NCBI GenBank assembly: GCA_964036045.1
Contig: OZ038391.1
Span: forward strand, 46,038,711 to 46,102,710
From: Eutreptiella sp. 'Long Island Sound 2002'
Lineage: Eukaryota; Euglenozoa; Euglenophyceae; Eutreptiales; Eutreptiaceae
Direction: 5' to 3'
Length of the DNA: 64,000 bases
Shown here: one piece after another, positions 9,612 to 20,661 of the stretch
Layout: each line of letters starts with the position of its first letter
How positions within the stretch are numbered: position 1 is the first letter of the stretch
Program-made: the position numbers and the translations under genes
Notes under the pieces: model-generated
What the model was told of the DNA's origin: nothing
Databases searched by the model: none
The model's input: only the letters and a program-made list of their open reading frames with translations

Positions 9612-11680
9612 TTAGGTCCGGGCTCCCTGTGGGCTTAGAGGAATGGGGCCGCCAATTGACCACACGGAAGGGGGAAATTGGGGTCCCAAAATGGGGTCAT
9701 TTTGGCTGCCTGAAATGAGCCAAAATTCGGAGTGCTCCCAATAGTATATCTCCACGCCGGCTTGGAGATCAGATTCGCCATTCCATACGCGATCCACCGG
9801 GAGTCCAACGGAGACTCCCTTGCACTTGGCTCTCCAAGATCTCCATGCTACTTGGCGTGGTGACGATCCCAATTGGGTCCACAAGTGCAAAAATGGCAAA
9901 ATTGTCCACACTCACTTTGGGCTAGCGCCTTAACGAAGGATGCTCCGCCTCGCCCACGTGGTGTGTGAACCATGGGGACCAATGTACATAACACCCATGT
10001 CATATATGGTCCATTGGTCCATGCGTCCGGCGTGCACGGGTGGGCTGAACATAGTGCACGGCGGGCAGCAAAAGTGGAAAATTGCTCAAAATGGCCAAAA
10101 ATGCGCACACTCATGGTTAAGGCAAATGAGGCACATGCCCGACTTGGACCGGAGTGTGCCATAGGATTGGTATCAAGTCATATGTGTCCAACATATCTTT
10201 TGGGCGTCGCCCAACTCCTCCGGTTTCGGGAATGGCAGGGTCGCCAAGTGAGCCCATGATTTGGGATAGTCCCAAATCGCCAACATGGCGGCCACGGTAT
10301 GCCAAGCCCAAGAGGAGTTAATCGCCGGGTTCAAGATATGTTGGGCACCGAAGTATGTACCCTCATAACATACTTGAGTCATGATGTCAATTGAGCGCAA
10401 CGTTGAGATACACGGTCGCCACTTGACATCATGACGGGCCAAAAACGGCAAAATTGGCACAAAGATACACAAAAGTGCCTTGAAAGGTGCACAATTATAT
10501 TATAATATCTTCGGCTTGGATCGTGCAATCAATTAATCCTTCTAAACATAATGACTTGGCACCAATGACCTTCGATTCCACATATGTGCTCCACTTGGGG
10601 CGCTTTGAAAGGTCACGAGCGCTACTTCCCAAGTGGGCACATGAAATTATGGAAAATTGCAGAACACACACCCTGCTCCCAACGCATCGCTTCGGGATCG
10701 CCACACAAGCTTCCCTTCACGAAGGTTAGGCTTGCAATTGATCGTAGGGAGTATGGAGAAGGGGCTTGCACAATATGAGGTCCATTGGCGGGTTTGGCTT
10801 GGAGCGATGGACCCGCCAAATGGGCACGCAACACAACACAAGGCACATACTCCATATTGCCCAAAAAGGTAGCTCCCCCCACGATATGTCATGCCCCTCC
10901 AAGGGCATAACTTTGTGTCAATCGTTCATAGGAACTCAAGGAGAGTTCCTATGCAACACCAGCACTCGCGCGCTACACTCGATAGTTATCTGAACGCACG
11001 CAATATCATGGCCAAAGAGTTGTAACGCAAACTCTACCCTCTTGACCATGATCCATTACACTAGCGCGCACGTGTGGAGACGCAAGGCATATAATGCTTC
11101 CTAAATTACGTCGGGAGTATTGTGAATGAATCCCACGTTTTTTTATTGTCATTCCTCGCAAGCAACACGAGACATGACCTTCACAAGTGGCCTCACGAAT
11201 CAACTTTGTTTTGCCCATATCTTTAAGACAAATGGAGGGCAAGATAAAAGGAAAGTTGATTCGTGCATAGGGAAACACGTAGGTCCACTCGAAAGAGGTC
11301 AAATCAAGTGCGGGGATGTCGAAGTCGAAAATCCGATTTCGACATCCTGAAAAATTCGGATTAAGGTTGCGAGTGTAGAATGTGAAAATTGCGGATGCAT
11401 CAACGCAATTCCTGAAGACTTTAGAGCCTTCGTCACGGATAGCGTTAAAATTTCCATTATAAACAGTTAAACTGGCGGTTACGGTAAAGTCGCGATCCAA
11501 CCGCCAGCAGTCAAAACAGTGAATATCAGAACGGAAGCGTAAAAATTGACGGAGACAATATGAAAAAAAAACCCTGTTGATTCCTGATATTCTGATATAT
11601 AAATCTCCGCTGGCGGTGCATCGGTTGCCGATGCGGGGCTTTACGGCACGGAACACGCTCCCGCCGGGCTCGCACCGGGC
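9612..11680. other. No gene recognised; likely retrotransposon flank or LTR-type sequence
   Basis: About 2 kb without a convincing ORF. It lies just upstream of gag in the element's orientation, so a 5' LTR would be expected here, but no matching copy was found at 1-854. Near 11380-11660 the base composition and codon-like texture change. The 216-residue minus-strand ORF there (11006-11656) has no family I recognise. Confidence 0.4.
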
Positions 11681-11691
11681 GTCAACGGGCG

Positions 11692-11770
11692 CCTTCCGTA
11701 CATGGGGTTAGTGGACCGGAGGCCGGTCCTCCCTTCCGTACATGGGGTTAGTGGACCGGAGACCGGTTGT
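11692..11770. repeat. 40-bp direct repeat, two copies
   Basis: The sequence CCTTCCGTACATGGGGTTAG and the following GTGGACCGGAG appear at 11692 and again at 11732, giving a 40-bp period. They sit immediately before the satellite at 11812. Confidence 0.85.
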
Positions 11771-11811
11771 ATGCCCTAACCTAGCCATGGGGTTCTGGGT
11801 ACCGCTTCAGG

Positions 11812-12300
11812 AGTGGCGGGGTACAAGCGGAGCAGGCACACGAGCACACACACACTGCAACACCCCAGCCAGGAAAGGCGGGGCGCAGCCGCAACCCGAG
11901 CCCAAGCACACACACCCACGCCGCATACCCCAGCCAGGAGTGGCGGGGTACAAGGGGAGTGCGCACACGAACACACACACACCCCAACACCCCAATCAGG
12001 AGAGGCGTGGCGCAGCCGAAGCCCGAGCCCAAGCACACACACCCACACCACACACCCCAGCAAGGAGTGGCGGAGTACAAGCGGAGCGGGCACAGGGACA
12101 CGCACACACCCCAACACCCCAGCCAGGAGTGGCGGGGCGCAGCCAAAACCCGAGCCCAAGCACACACACTCACACCGCACACCCTAGCCAGGAGTGGCGG
12201 GATACAAGCGGAGCGGGCACACAAGCACACGCACACACCCCTTCACCCCAGCCAGAGTGGCGGGGCGCAGCCGAAACCTGAGCCCAAACACAACCCGGAC
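11812..12300. repeat. Satellite with 127-bp higher-order unit made of two ~63-bp halves
   Basis: Landmarks GTGGCGGGGTACAAG occur at 11814, 11940, 12067 and 12194 (126-127 bp apart). Between them lies a related half-unit with GGGCGCAGCC, near 11876, 12002, 12130 and 12258. Each half ends in a CA-rich stretch (CACACACAC). The open frames here on both strands are by-products of the repeat. Confidence 0.9.
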
Positions 12301-12356
12301 CCAAACACAAACACCACGCAACAGTAGCAAACCCAGTGTCCATAGCCCAGGCACTG

Positions 12357-12560
12357 AGGCAGCCCGTGCCATGCAGGTGACCCGGCCAAATGAGATCCGG
12401 AGACCGGGGGTAAGGCTGCATCCCAAGGCCTGCGCTGCTTTGGGACTCGAGGCGGAGCGTGCGACACCCAAGCGCCTCGGAACCCCAGTACCAAGAACAT
12501 GCATGCATGCCTTGGGAACGGGATACGCCAGGAGGTCCGCTGAACCTCTGGGGTTTCCCT
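12357..12560 (-). repeat. Dispersed GC-rich repeat 'R', partial copy (inverted relative to 18050-18245)
   Basis: Read as its reverse complement, this segment matches 18050-18240 at roughly 95% by eye, for example the run around GGTGACCCGGCCAAA. It ends at a junction GGGTTTCCCTGTTACGCGTATTC that leads directly into the 10-bp minisatellite at 12575. The copy at 32636-32885 has the same linkage to a 10-bp array. Confidence 0.88.
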
Positions 12561-12574
12561 GTTACGCGTATTCG

Positions 12575-12812
12575 ATACGGCAGGATACGGCAGGATACGG
12601 CAGGATACGGCAGGATACGGCAGGAGACGGCAGGATACGGCAGGATACGGCAGGATACGGCAGGATACGGCAGGATACGGCAGGATACAGCAGGATACGG
12701 CAGGATACGGCAGGATACGCAGGATACGGCAGGATACGGCAGGATACGGCAGGATACGGCAGATACGGCAGGATACGGCAGGATACGGCAGGATACGGCA
12801 GGATACGACAGG
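12575..12812. repeat. 10-bp minisatellite (GGATACGGCA)n, about 23 units
   Basis: Nearly perfect tandem copies of GGATACGGCA, with a few variants (GGAGACGGCA, GGATACAGCA, GGATACGACA) and two single-base slips. A second array of the same unit lies at 32428-32610. Long ORFs on both strands through this stretch are artefacts of the repeat. Confidence 0.97.
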
Positions 12813-12867
12813 GTCCAAAATATCTGCTTGTTTGCACTACGAAAACAACCATTTTGCGTTCATTCAG

Positions 12868-13105
12868 CGTTTGGTGGTATTTCATACTGTTCTTGCATGC
12901 CTATTGTGACTTTCCCGGCTGACAACCCGCTTCATGTACACCAATTATTCGTTTCAAAAAAGAAGAAGATTGCTACCTGCTTCCTGAGCTTGGTGGTTTT
13001 TCATCCTGTTCCTGCGTGCCCATTGTGCTGTTTCTGTTTAGGTTGACAACCCGCCTTGCTGCACACCAATTCTCGGTTTTGAAAAAGAAAATGATTGCTA
13101 CGTGC
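12868..13105. repeat. Diverged direct duplication, ~120-bp unit
   Basis: Two diverged copies follow each other (about 12868-12981 and 12990-13105). They share TTGGTGGT, then TTCATACTGTTC/TTCATCCTGTTC, GACAACCCGC, CACCAATT and GATTGCTAC. No coding content was recognised. Confidence 0.75.
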
Positions 13106-13107
13106 CC

Positions 13108-13196
13108 ATGAGACCCACTGGGGGGGGTATTTTCTTCGAACGAACTTCAGTCTTCGAACGAAGATTCGAATCTTCGAACGAAGATTCGAATTCGAA
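13108..13196. repeat. TTCGAA palindrome element upstream of gene B
   Basis: CATGAGACCCACTGGGG is followed by GTATTTTCTTCGAACGAA and then overlapping TTCGAA / CTTCGAACGAAG inverted repeats. The same lead-in plus palindromes occurs inverted at 27508-27585. The GTATTT at the start looks like a splice donor, so this may be a 5' intron of gene B. I could not assign its acceptor or first exon. Confidence 0.7.
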
Positions 13197-13317
13197 GACT
13201 GTATTTGCTTTAATCGCAATTCAATTAAATCCAATTGAATCCAAGCTGCTGGGGAGAATTGCCGCAAAAGCGCAGCAACAGCAGCGCGCGCACCAGATTG
13301 ACAGGCGATTGCCGCAG

Positions 13318-13377
13318 ACTTGTGCCAGAAAAACGCAGATTTGTGCCAGAGAGACGCAGATTTGTGCCAGAAAGAAG
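13318..13377. repeat. Three copies of a ~22-bp unit
   Basis: ACGCAGATTTGTGCCAGA and near variants repeat three times just before a poly-T stretch and the start of gene B. The role is unknown. Confidence 0.75.
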
Positions 13378-13436
13378 GGTTTTTTTTGTTTTTTCAACTG
13401 ATTTGTTGTATTTTTAAGGGTGTCACTGTTTGACCA

Positions 13437-16400
13437 ATGGTGCAACTTGGAATTACGCTCAAAAACGCGGTAGGCACGACGAATGCTTATAGCCAGGACG
13501 TTGAGGACGCGCTTGTGCAATTCTTCACCTCCTCCGGCCTGGGATGCCAGCTTTTACACTCAATCTACACACGAGTCAACCCAGGCGCTGACAAGCAGAG
13601 ATTGAATCAACTTCTACGGTGGCACGGCGATGCTCAATGCTCGCCTGAAGAAGCAGTCGCTTTGCTTCTCGATTTGGGAATCCCTAGACGCCGCCTTCGG
13701 GTTCTATCGCGCTTTATTTCCAAGCGTGCGGACGTATGGTACAAACAGACTGGCCTAAGGTTTGAGAAACCAATGCCAGGCCGCCGGAGAGTCAACTTGG
13801 CTTGGAAAAGGATGAAGGAGCCCCTGCACCTTGTTGGCCACATCGACAAGAAAACTGGCATCCGAAATGTCTCCTGGCCGTTTGATCACTGGATCAACTA
13901 CGTTTTCACACAGCCTTGCCTCTATGAAACTCTACAGCCCAGCAAAGATGGGTTGGTTTTCATTGTGAGTGGCGATGGTTATCCTGTAGCGGGTGTAAGC
14001 TGGACTCAGCTTACCATTCGCATCCGAAATCATGAGCATCTAGCCCGCAATGCAGCACACATTTGGGTTTTAGAGCTGGCATACTGTGGTGACTCCAATC
14101 TGAAGGATTTGCGCCGGGTCTGGAAAAAGAATCTGAGGGTGTGTTATTTCTTCAAATATTGCCTTCGTTCGAACCTTCGAACGTTGGAACGAAGCTTTTC
14201 CTTCGAACGAACATGTTTTTCGAACAAAATTTTGATTGCGCTTTGTACGCTACTAGGTCCTGCAGCGGATCATAACTACGCGATCCGTCATCGTGAAGGG
14301 CGCACGCTGTGCGGCAAGTGTTATGCTGGGCGGGGATTTACCGTTTTTGAAGAAGTTTTTGGGACTTACTGAGCATTGGTATATACCGTCAGTTCACAAC
14401 TTGGGCCTTTGGAACCCTCTCAAGAGGCGGTACCTGGGCTGTCAACGGCGCAGAACGCGCACGGGCTTGGCAAGACCCCTATCTGCAAGGGAGCTCCTGG
14501 CTGCGCTTCAAAACCTTTGCTTCAAGTGCCACGACACCATGCCATTATTTGTGTTCTTCATATGCTTATGCGAATTGGTGCTTTGCTTGGGGAATACTTG
14601 GAAAGGCTATGCTTGTCCGCCAGCAGGGAAGCACGCAACGCTATCAATAACATGCTGAAGATTGCTCTGTGTGGTTGGCAGCTAGGTGGAACTTGTAGAC
14701 CTGATGGACAAGAAACCAAGCGTTTGTTTTTTATATGGGATGGTATTGCTCATGTTTTGGGGTTGGCCGACGAGCACTTGGGTAACCAGGCTGTCATGCG
14801 GTTGCGGGACGTGATGCAACGGCTCTATCGCACCTATCAGCGCATCGACATTGACCTCCCAGCGGACTGTCGGCAGGCGGCCTGGGAATTTCGCGCACAC
14901 TGTTTGCCTGATACCCGTTCTCATTATCTGATAATCTTGCAGTTCGATGTGCCCAGAATCCTAGAGGCGATAGCACCTTACGGGCTTGGGATGTACTGCC
15001 AGGACTTGGCTGAAACCACGAATGCCAAGCTACAGGATTTTTACTTGCGGTTCACAAACAGAGGGGGCAGCACCACAGATGACTACCAGCTCTCTGCTCT
15101 ACTACAAACCATGGAGCATGCCTTCTTGTACACGCACTCCCATATTGTAGCTCACGGTACAACGCGCCCGGTCTCTTGCCCAAACGCTGCATTGTTCGAA
15201 TCCTTAATAGACGATGCCGCTCAATGGTGCTGACAAAGGAAGACAAGGCCGATGTCGCAAGACTGGTGGCGGTATGTGTTATTCTCCAAGCCCTGCAGGC
15301 ATGCGTTGTAGTCCTTCGAATTTAGTCTTCGTTCGAATCTTCGAATCCTCGAACGAACTCTCGTTCGAAGATTTTTCTTCGTTCGAATATTCGAATCTTC
15401 GTTCGAAGATATGTTTCGAATCTTTCGCGCTGTGCTCAGGAGTTGCTTCAGGCGCACCCAACTTCTGCCCCAGCGTCACGATCAGCGCCAGGAACACCTT
15501 CCCAGAGTAGTACACAACTGGCTCAGCACCCAGCGCCGCAGCGTTCAGCGGATTTGGAGCCGTCACCATCCCCTTCTCGCCGTTTGGATGACCCGCTAGA
15601 TTTTGGATCCCAGGATTCAGAAGAATATGATCCGGATTACGTGGTGGTGAACGAAGTGTTCGATGTCAGCGCCGAGTTCGACACTTGCCGCCAGGTAATC
15701 GTTGAATCCGGAGTCACCCGCCCCTACCTTGACCTCATTCTAGGGAAATCCGTACCCAATCCGCATACGCCCATTTTCGGGGACCCGAAGTACGCTTGGC
15801 TTACGCCACTGTCAACCTATGGGCGCTGTTTCGGAAAGTGTTTATCAGCCGATTGCAAAGATGTGGCTGTGGAGAGGGACTTGCCTTGTGCACTGGTCGC
15901 CCGCGCCTTCCCCTTCGCAGTCCCGAACAAAAAAGGCACCCCAACCCCGATAATACGTATGCTTGCGCTTGTTTGGCACGCCTACGGCGCAGTGGAGAGC
16001 TGGCGTGAAGACCGTACCGTGATGCTCAGATTCCCCTCCTCAGAGCCCCCAGGGTGGGGCAAATGTACATCAACGGGCCGCTTGAAAGGCGTCAAGGTCA
16101 CCGCTCAGGCGCGGGGTGGTGGTGAGGCAGCCCAGACGGACGAAGGAGCGCAGCAAGCCGGGGGAGTACAACAATTGCAAAGCACAACACCGGCGAAGTG
16201 GCAGACGGTGCTCCAGGCAGCAGTCGCAGCAGGAGTGCAGCATGGCTACATGGGAGGGGACATTCCTGAATGGGAGGTACCGCATTTACCTTGTAGCTGA
16301 GCGCTTTTGACCATGCATGCGTCCTCTACGTTATTCTTCGAAAAACATTCTTCGTTCGAAGAAAAAAAACGTTCGTTCGAACATTCGAATCTTCGAACGA

Positions 16401-17475
16401 AGATTGTATTCGAAGTCTTTTACCGCTCCACTGCCCACAGGTTGCAGCAACGCAAACCAGCGCCGTTGGCGTCAGGTGGAAGCTTCAGCTACCAAGTTGT
16501 GGAATTGAGACGACCGTGACTGCGGGCAGCCTGCTCAACGACCTCCTAACGAAGCCTGCGAGAGCACTGACGGTCCTCGGAGCACTCCAAAACTATGAAG
16601 AAGGTCGCAGAAAGGTGAAGTCGATGCCAACGTGGGTCAACCTGAGCCAGGGTGGTTCCACGTTGCATTCCCCTGAGGCAACCGAAAAAAAAGCGTCGAC
16701 GACCAGAGCTGGTGTGCGGGGCAAAGATCCACAACCCGTTGTGTCCGGACGACGGGCAAAGAACCTAGCCGAGATTCTCTCGTCTTACAAGAAGACAAAG
16801 AAGCCGAAGAAGAGACCACGAGCGAAGCCAGCGGCTAAGGAACCTCCGAAGAAAAAGGCAAGGCTGCTGCCGGGTGAGAGTTCGGAGAGTGAGGAGTTCG
16901 AAGAGACTGAAGAAGATGAGGAGGAGGAGCCGCCTTCCGGAGATGAGGAGGAGGAGCCGCCTGCCCGAGATGATGACGATGAAGACAAAACCCAGGAGAC
17001 ACAAATTCCAGACCGAGGGGCACTGCCGTGGGCATGGCTTCCCCTCCAACAAGAGGACCAGTGGGGAGCGTGGAGAGGAGTGCCGATTTCGAAGTGGCGC
17101 CCCTGGCGAACGGAGATACCCAGAGACATCCTGCAGCAGAAGACCAAACTGGGCCGTGCCGGTACAATCTTTTGGGTCCCTGCAGACTACAACTCTGCCA
17201 TGTGGCATTCTGTGGGGGAGTATTGTGTTGCGGCCCGAAGCTACGCAACGGAGGAGGAGTGCAAAAACGCGGCGGCAGTGGCGTCGGCAACCGGTGGCGT
17301 GCCAGCTCCAAGTGCCAGGAAGAAGAAAGTGAAGGCAAAGAGGCCAAAGAAGAAGAAGAAGACGCTAACGAAGAGTGGTGGAAAGCAAGAAGAAGAAGAT
17401 GCCGGAGAGGGAGACAAAGAGGATACGGAAAAGAAAGACGAGGTTGCAGTACTAGTGTCAGGCAGTGAGTCATGA
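13437..17475 (+). CDS. Spliced gene B: unrecognised, probably transposon-related protein; three introns with TTCGAA palindromes
   Basis: I do not recognise a named family. Exon 1 (13437-14138, 234 codons) has a block SGDGYPVAG, WTQL and WVLELAYCGD. That texture recalls an uncharacterised transposon-associated protein of algae and oomycetes, which is a memory-based impression. Introns 14139-14265, 15272-15451 and 16277-16440 have GT-AG ends and phase 0, and each join leaves an open frame. Exon segments between 14266 and 15271 (GGDLPFLKKFLGLTE, then YGLGMYCQDLAE, then KEDKADVARLVA) occupy three frames, so two further small introns or indels must exist there. Exon 15452-16276 has PHTPIFGDPKYAW and FPFAVPNKKG. 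The last exon (16441-17475) encodes a Lys-rich and Glu/Asp-rich tail and ends in TGA. Intact splice frames argue for recent activity; the frame breaks argue for decay or unseen introns. Confidence 0.6.
14139..14265 (+). other. Intron B1 (127 bp) with TTCGAA inverted repeats
   Basis: Donor GTGTGT and acceptor CCTGCAG, phase 0, following an Arg codon of gene B. It contains four TTCGAA sites arranged as inverted repeats (CTTCGTTCGAA, CTTCGAACGTT, CTTCGAACGAAC). The downstream frame is open for over 100 codons. Confidence 0.7.
15272..15451 (+). other. Intron B2 (180 bp) with TTCGAA inverted repeats
   Basis: Donor GTATGT and acceptor GCTTCAG, phase 0. It joins a frame ending ARLVA to one starting AHPTSAP. 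It contains eight TTCGAA sites, mostly as CTTCGTTCGAA and its reverse complement, which could fold into a long hairpin. Confidence 0.75.
16277..16440 (+). other. Intron B3 (164 bp) with TTCGAA inverted repeats
   Basis: Donor GTACCG and acceptor GCCCACAG, phase 0. It joins DIPEWE to VAATQTSAVG with no stop for the following 344 codons. It contains six TTCGAA sites, including CTTCGTTCGAAG and ATTCGAATCTTCGAACGAAG. Confidence 0.8.
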
Positions 17476-17570
17476 GCCAGGACTCAGAGAGCTACATTGG
17501 ACAGGGACATTCGTGGTTCTGCGGTTCTGTTGTTGCCTGTATGTGCATTTGTAAACGCCGCGTCTTTTTC

Positions 17571-17787
17571 TTCGAAAAATATCTTCGTTCGAACATTCGG
17601 GGGTTCGTTCGAAGAAAAGTCCACCACATTTCGAAAACACATTTTCAGGGCATTCAGGTGGTTGCAGGCTGAATCTAAAGAACCAAACCCTCAAAAATAC
17701 CTGTGTTGAGCATTTTATCGCAATGTTTGCAGCAAAACGGCCACAACAAAGGCGTTCGAACAGTTCAAAACTTTTCTTCGTTCGAAG
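17571..17787. repeat. Two further TTCGAA palindrome clusters after gene B
   Basis: TTCTTCGAAAAATATCTTCG and GTTCGAACATTCGGGGGTTC lie at 17571-17612, and GTTCGAACAG with TTCTTCGTTCGAAG at 17754-17785. They belong to the same palindrome family as the introns of gene B but lie beyond its stop codon. The second abuts repeat R. Confidence 0.8.
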
Positions 17788-17789
17788 GT

Positions 17790-18245
17790 AGGTAGGTAGG
17801 TAGGTGCACTCGGTCGTGGAGAGGCGCCCCATGGTTCCCCCTGGCGTCGCCCCTGTGACGAACAGGAAGAGGCTTCGCGCGTGAAGAGGGGAGGCGGCTT
17901 ACTTCCCGCTAGACCTGACTGTTGGCCCCCAACAAAGCGGCCCCGGGCTACGCCGGGAGGGCTGATCGCCGCCAGCGTGACATGCTTGTCTCGCCGGGAG
18001 GGTGTGCCCCCGTGCTTGCGCACGTCCCCTCCTTTGGGCGGAACCCTAGGGGTTCACCGGACTTCCTGGCGTATCCCGTTCCCAAGGCGTGCATGCACGT
18101 TCCTGGTACTAGGGTTCCGAGGCGCTTGGGTGTCGCACGCTCCGCCTCGAGTCCCAAAGCAGCGCAGGCCTTAGGATGCAGCCTTACCCCCGGGCTCCGG
18201 ATCTCGTTTGGCCGGGTCACCTGCATGGCACGGGCTGCCTCAGTG
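17790..18245 (+). repeat. Dispersed GC-rich repeat 'R', longest copy
   Basis: It starts with (GGTA)n and GTGCACTCGGTCGTGGAGAG. Its first ~240 bp recur inverted at 32636-32885 and its last ~190 bp recur inverted at 12357-12560, so the three copies define one element of at least 430 bp. Both partial copies are joined to the 10-bp GGATACGGCA arrays; this copy is not. No coding function is recognised. Confidence 0.88.
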
Positions 18246-18249
18246 CCCG

Positions 18250-19540
18250 GGCTGTGGGCACTGGGTTTCCTACTGTTGTGTGGTGTTTGTGTTGGGGTCC
18301 GGTTGGCGGTTGGGTGCGGGTTTTGTTAACCCCGTCAGTCCTGGCTGGGGTTTAGGGTGGGTGTTTTTGGGCTCGATTTGTGGTGTTGTCCCCCTAGTGT
18401 CGGCTATTTGTGGTGTTCGTGGTTGGGCTTCGGTTTCCGTCTGCTTTTGGGACGTGTGTGGTTTCGTGGGCGCCCCGCTTGCCCCCCGCCGTTTCCGGTT
18501 CCGGCGCGCGGTGTGGGCGTGTGTGCTGGGCCCGGGTCTCGCCTGTGCCCAGTCCGTCTTGGCTGGGTTGTCGGGGTGTGTTTTTTTTTTTTTTTGCTTT
18601 GGTTTTTTCTTTTCTTTTTTTTTTTTTTTTCTGGGCTTTGTGGTCCCTGTCCCTCCATCCCCTTTCTTTCGGGCTGGGCTGGTGGCTCTCTTTTTTTTTT
18701 TTTTTTTTTTTTTCTGTCCCTTTTCCCCGTGGTCCGCTGTTACTGGCTTGGTGTTGCCGGTTTTGGGTGGGTGGTTCGCCTGTGCCTCTGCGGGGGTCCC
18801 CCTTTTTTTTTTTTTTTTTTTTTTTTTCCTGGGGGGGGGGCCTGGCCGCCTGTGTTGGTGTTGGCGGGTGGTTGGGCGGCTGTGGGCTGTTTTCGTGCCT
18901 TTTCCCCTTCCCCCCTCCCTTTTTTTTTTTTTTTTGGGGGGGGGCTTGCCTGTTCCTCCCTCTTCCTTCCCTGGGCTGGCGCACGCACTGGCCTGTATTC
19001 AGTGTTGTCTTCCGGGCTGCTGTCTTCAGTTGCGTTCTGTGTGGCCATGTTCCGGCCCCATGGGTCGGGTGGGCTCTTTACACGGTGGGCTCGGCGCCCC
19101 TTCTTGCTGGGTTAGGTCCTGGCTCTGCCGGCTGGGCGGCTGCGCCAGGCGGCTGCTTGTGGTTTTGGGTTAGGGGGCTGGGGTTGCTCGTGTCCTTACC
19201 CCTCCGCGGTGCCGGCTGTAATCTTCTGGGTGGTCCGTCACCGTTGTCGCCTGGCGCGCTGTGGTCCCGTGTGTGGCCTGTGGTGCCGGTGTGTGGCGTG
19301 GTGGCGCGGCGCCTTCCCGGGTGTGCGGTGGCTGGCTTCGGTTAGTCCCTCAGGTTAGGGTCAGTTGTGTCGTGTTGTGCCGTTCTGTGCCGCGTCGCGT
19401 CGCGTCGTGCTGTGGTGCGTTGCTCTGTGGCGCGCTGTGGTGCGGTGTGCCGTGGTCTCGCGTGGTGCCGCGGTGGGTCAGTGGAGGTCAGCCTGGCCTG
19501 TGTGGGTCGGTTAGGTCTTCGGGAAATTCTGCTGAATGAT
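18250..19540. repeat. GT-rich low-complexity stretch with five long poly-T tracts
   Basis: The plus strand is strongly G/T-rich and short of A. T runs of about 14-25 bases occur near 18580, 18617, 18691, 18803 and 18920, the last two next to G runs. Open frames here translate to runs of Phe, Gly, Val and Cys and are composition artefacts. Confidence 0.8.
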
Positions 19541-20661
19541 CACGGTGTCCTTGGGGCGTGCACACTGACTCTCACCCATGGACTCAATCTTCACCGGGTC
19601 TCGCAGACAGGCAGGTGTACTCGGGGTGTAGGAAAAGCGTTCCTTCTCCAAGGCAGACAAACCGACATCAGGAGTCGGACGGTGGAGGTGGCTTCCGAAC
19701 GCTGTTTGAGTGGCGAATGGCTTTCACTGCAGCTCGGCTGCGCTGGCAGGGTCCGGGTCGGTGCCGCCGGCAGGGATGAGCTCACACTGTAGGGTCAGGG
19801 GGATGTCCATATCTCCGGTGCTGGACTGCTGGGGTCCGGGGCATCGGTAGTATTCTTGGTACTTCCAGTCTTCACGGCGCTCGGAGATGGCGTTGAAGGG
19901 GGGCACCGTCCAGCAGCACCAAAGCCTTCGCGATCGATCACAGCGTTTCGCTTCCCCTTGCGATGCTCGATATTCATCATGGACGGGATCGGTGCGCCGC
20001 CGCAGTGCCATTCCTCCACTGGACGCAACAGGTTGGTGACGGACGCCCTTACGGACGTGAGACCAGCCGAGATCAAGCCCCCGTAGCAATAATCTGCGTC
20101 AAACCGCGACGGTAGCGCAGCCCGGCCCTTATAGCCCATGGTGTGGTCGCGTGACGGTCCGTGGGGTTGCCCTCCCTGGGGGCCTGTGCCTTGGTCTCGT
20201 GTCCTCTGGGGGTGTCGGTCCGTAGTCGTGGGTGCCGCGGCCGTGCTTTCGTCCTCTTCCGGTGCCTGTGAGTTGGCCTTCGTGGTGGTCGGGGTCGTAG
20301 GCTGGCGGTGAGGGCATGGTGGTGTGCCGTGCGGTGGTGTTCCCTGCGGCCTCCTCTGTGGGTGTGGTCCGTTCTCCCCGTGTAGGTGTGCCCTCCGTTC
20401 TCCGTGTGGTTTCCGGTGGCCAGTGGGCGTGCGCTGGTGTGATCCGCATGGCGTCCGATGTTTGCTTCGGTGGTGTGTGTTGGGGTGTTTGGTGGGGGTG
20501 GGGCGGCGCTGGTCTCCCCGTCGGTGTGGGTCGTGGCAGCTGTCGTGGTGCCCTTTTCCTCCGTGTCTTGGTCCCCGTTCCCGCTCCTTCCTGGTTCTTG
20601 GGTGGTGTCCTGACCCCATGTGGTGTCGCTTCCGGCGCCCTGTCCCTGCGTGTGCCTGCCC
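19541..20661. other. No supported gene; Thr/His/Pro/Arg-rich minus-strand frames
   Basis: Two overlapping minus-strand frames (20073-20930 and 19795-20619) are open but made almost wholly of Thr, His, Pro, Arg and Gly. They continue the C-rich sense composition of the two ORFs upstream and could be the 3' part of that element. I see no domain. Confidence 0.4.

Noticed and set aside
1-11000. An LTR pair for the Ty3/Gypsy element
   Set aside because: I compared 1-854 with 9300-11000 by eye and found no matching direct repeat. The 3' LTR may lie before the window.
12575-12812. The regular 10-bp array as a CRISPR
   Set aside because: It has no spacers, the unit is too short, and this is a eukaryotic minisatellite.
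18357-19345. Long Phe/Gly/Cys-rich ORFs over the poly-T region
   Set aside because: All are explained by T and G homopolymers. Several frames are open at once, which indicates composition bias.
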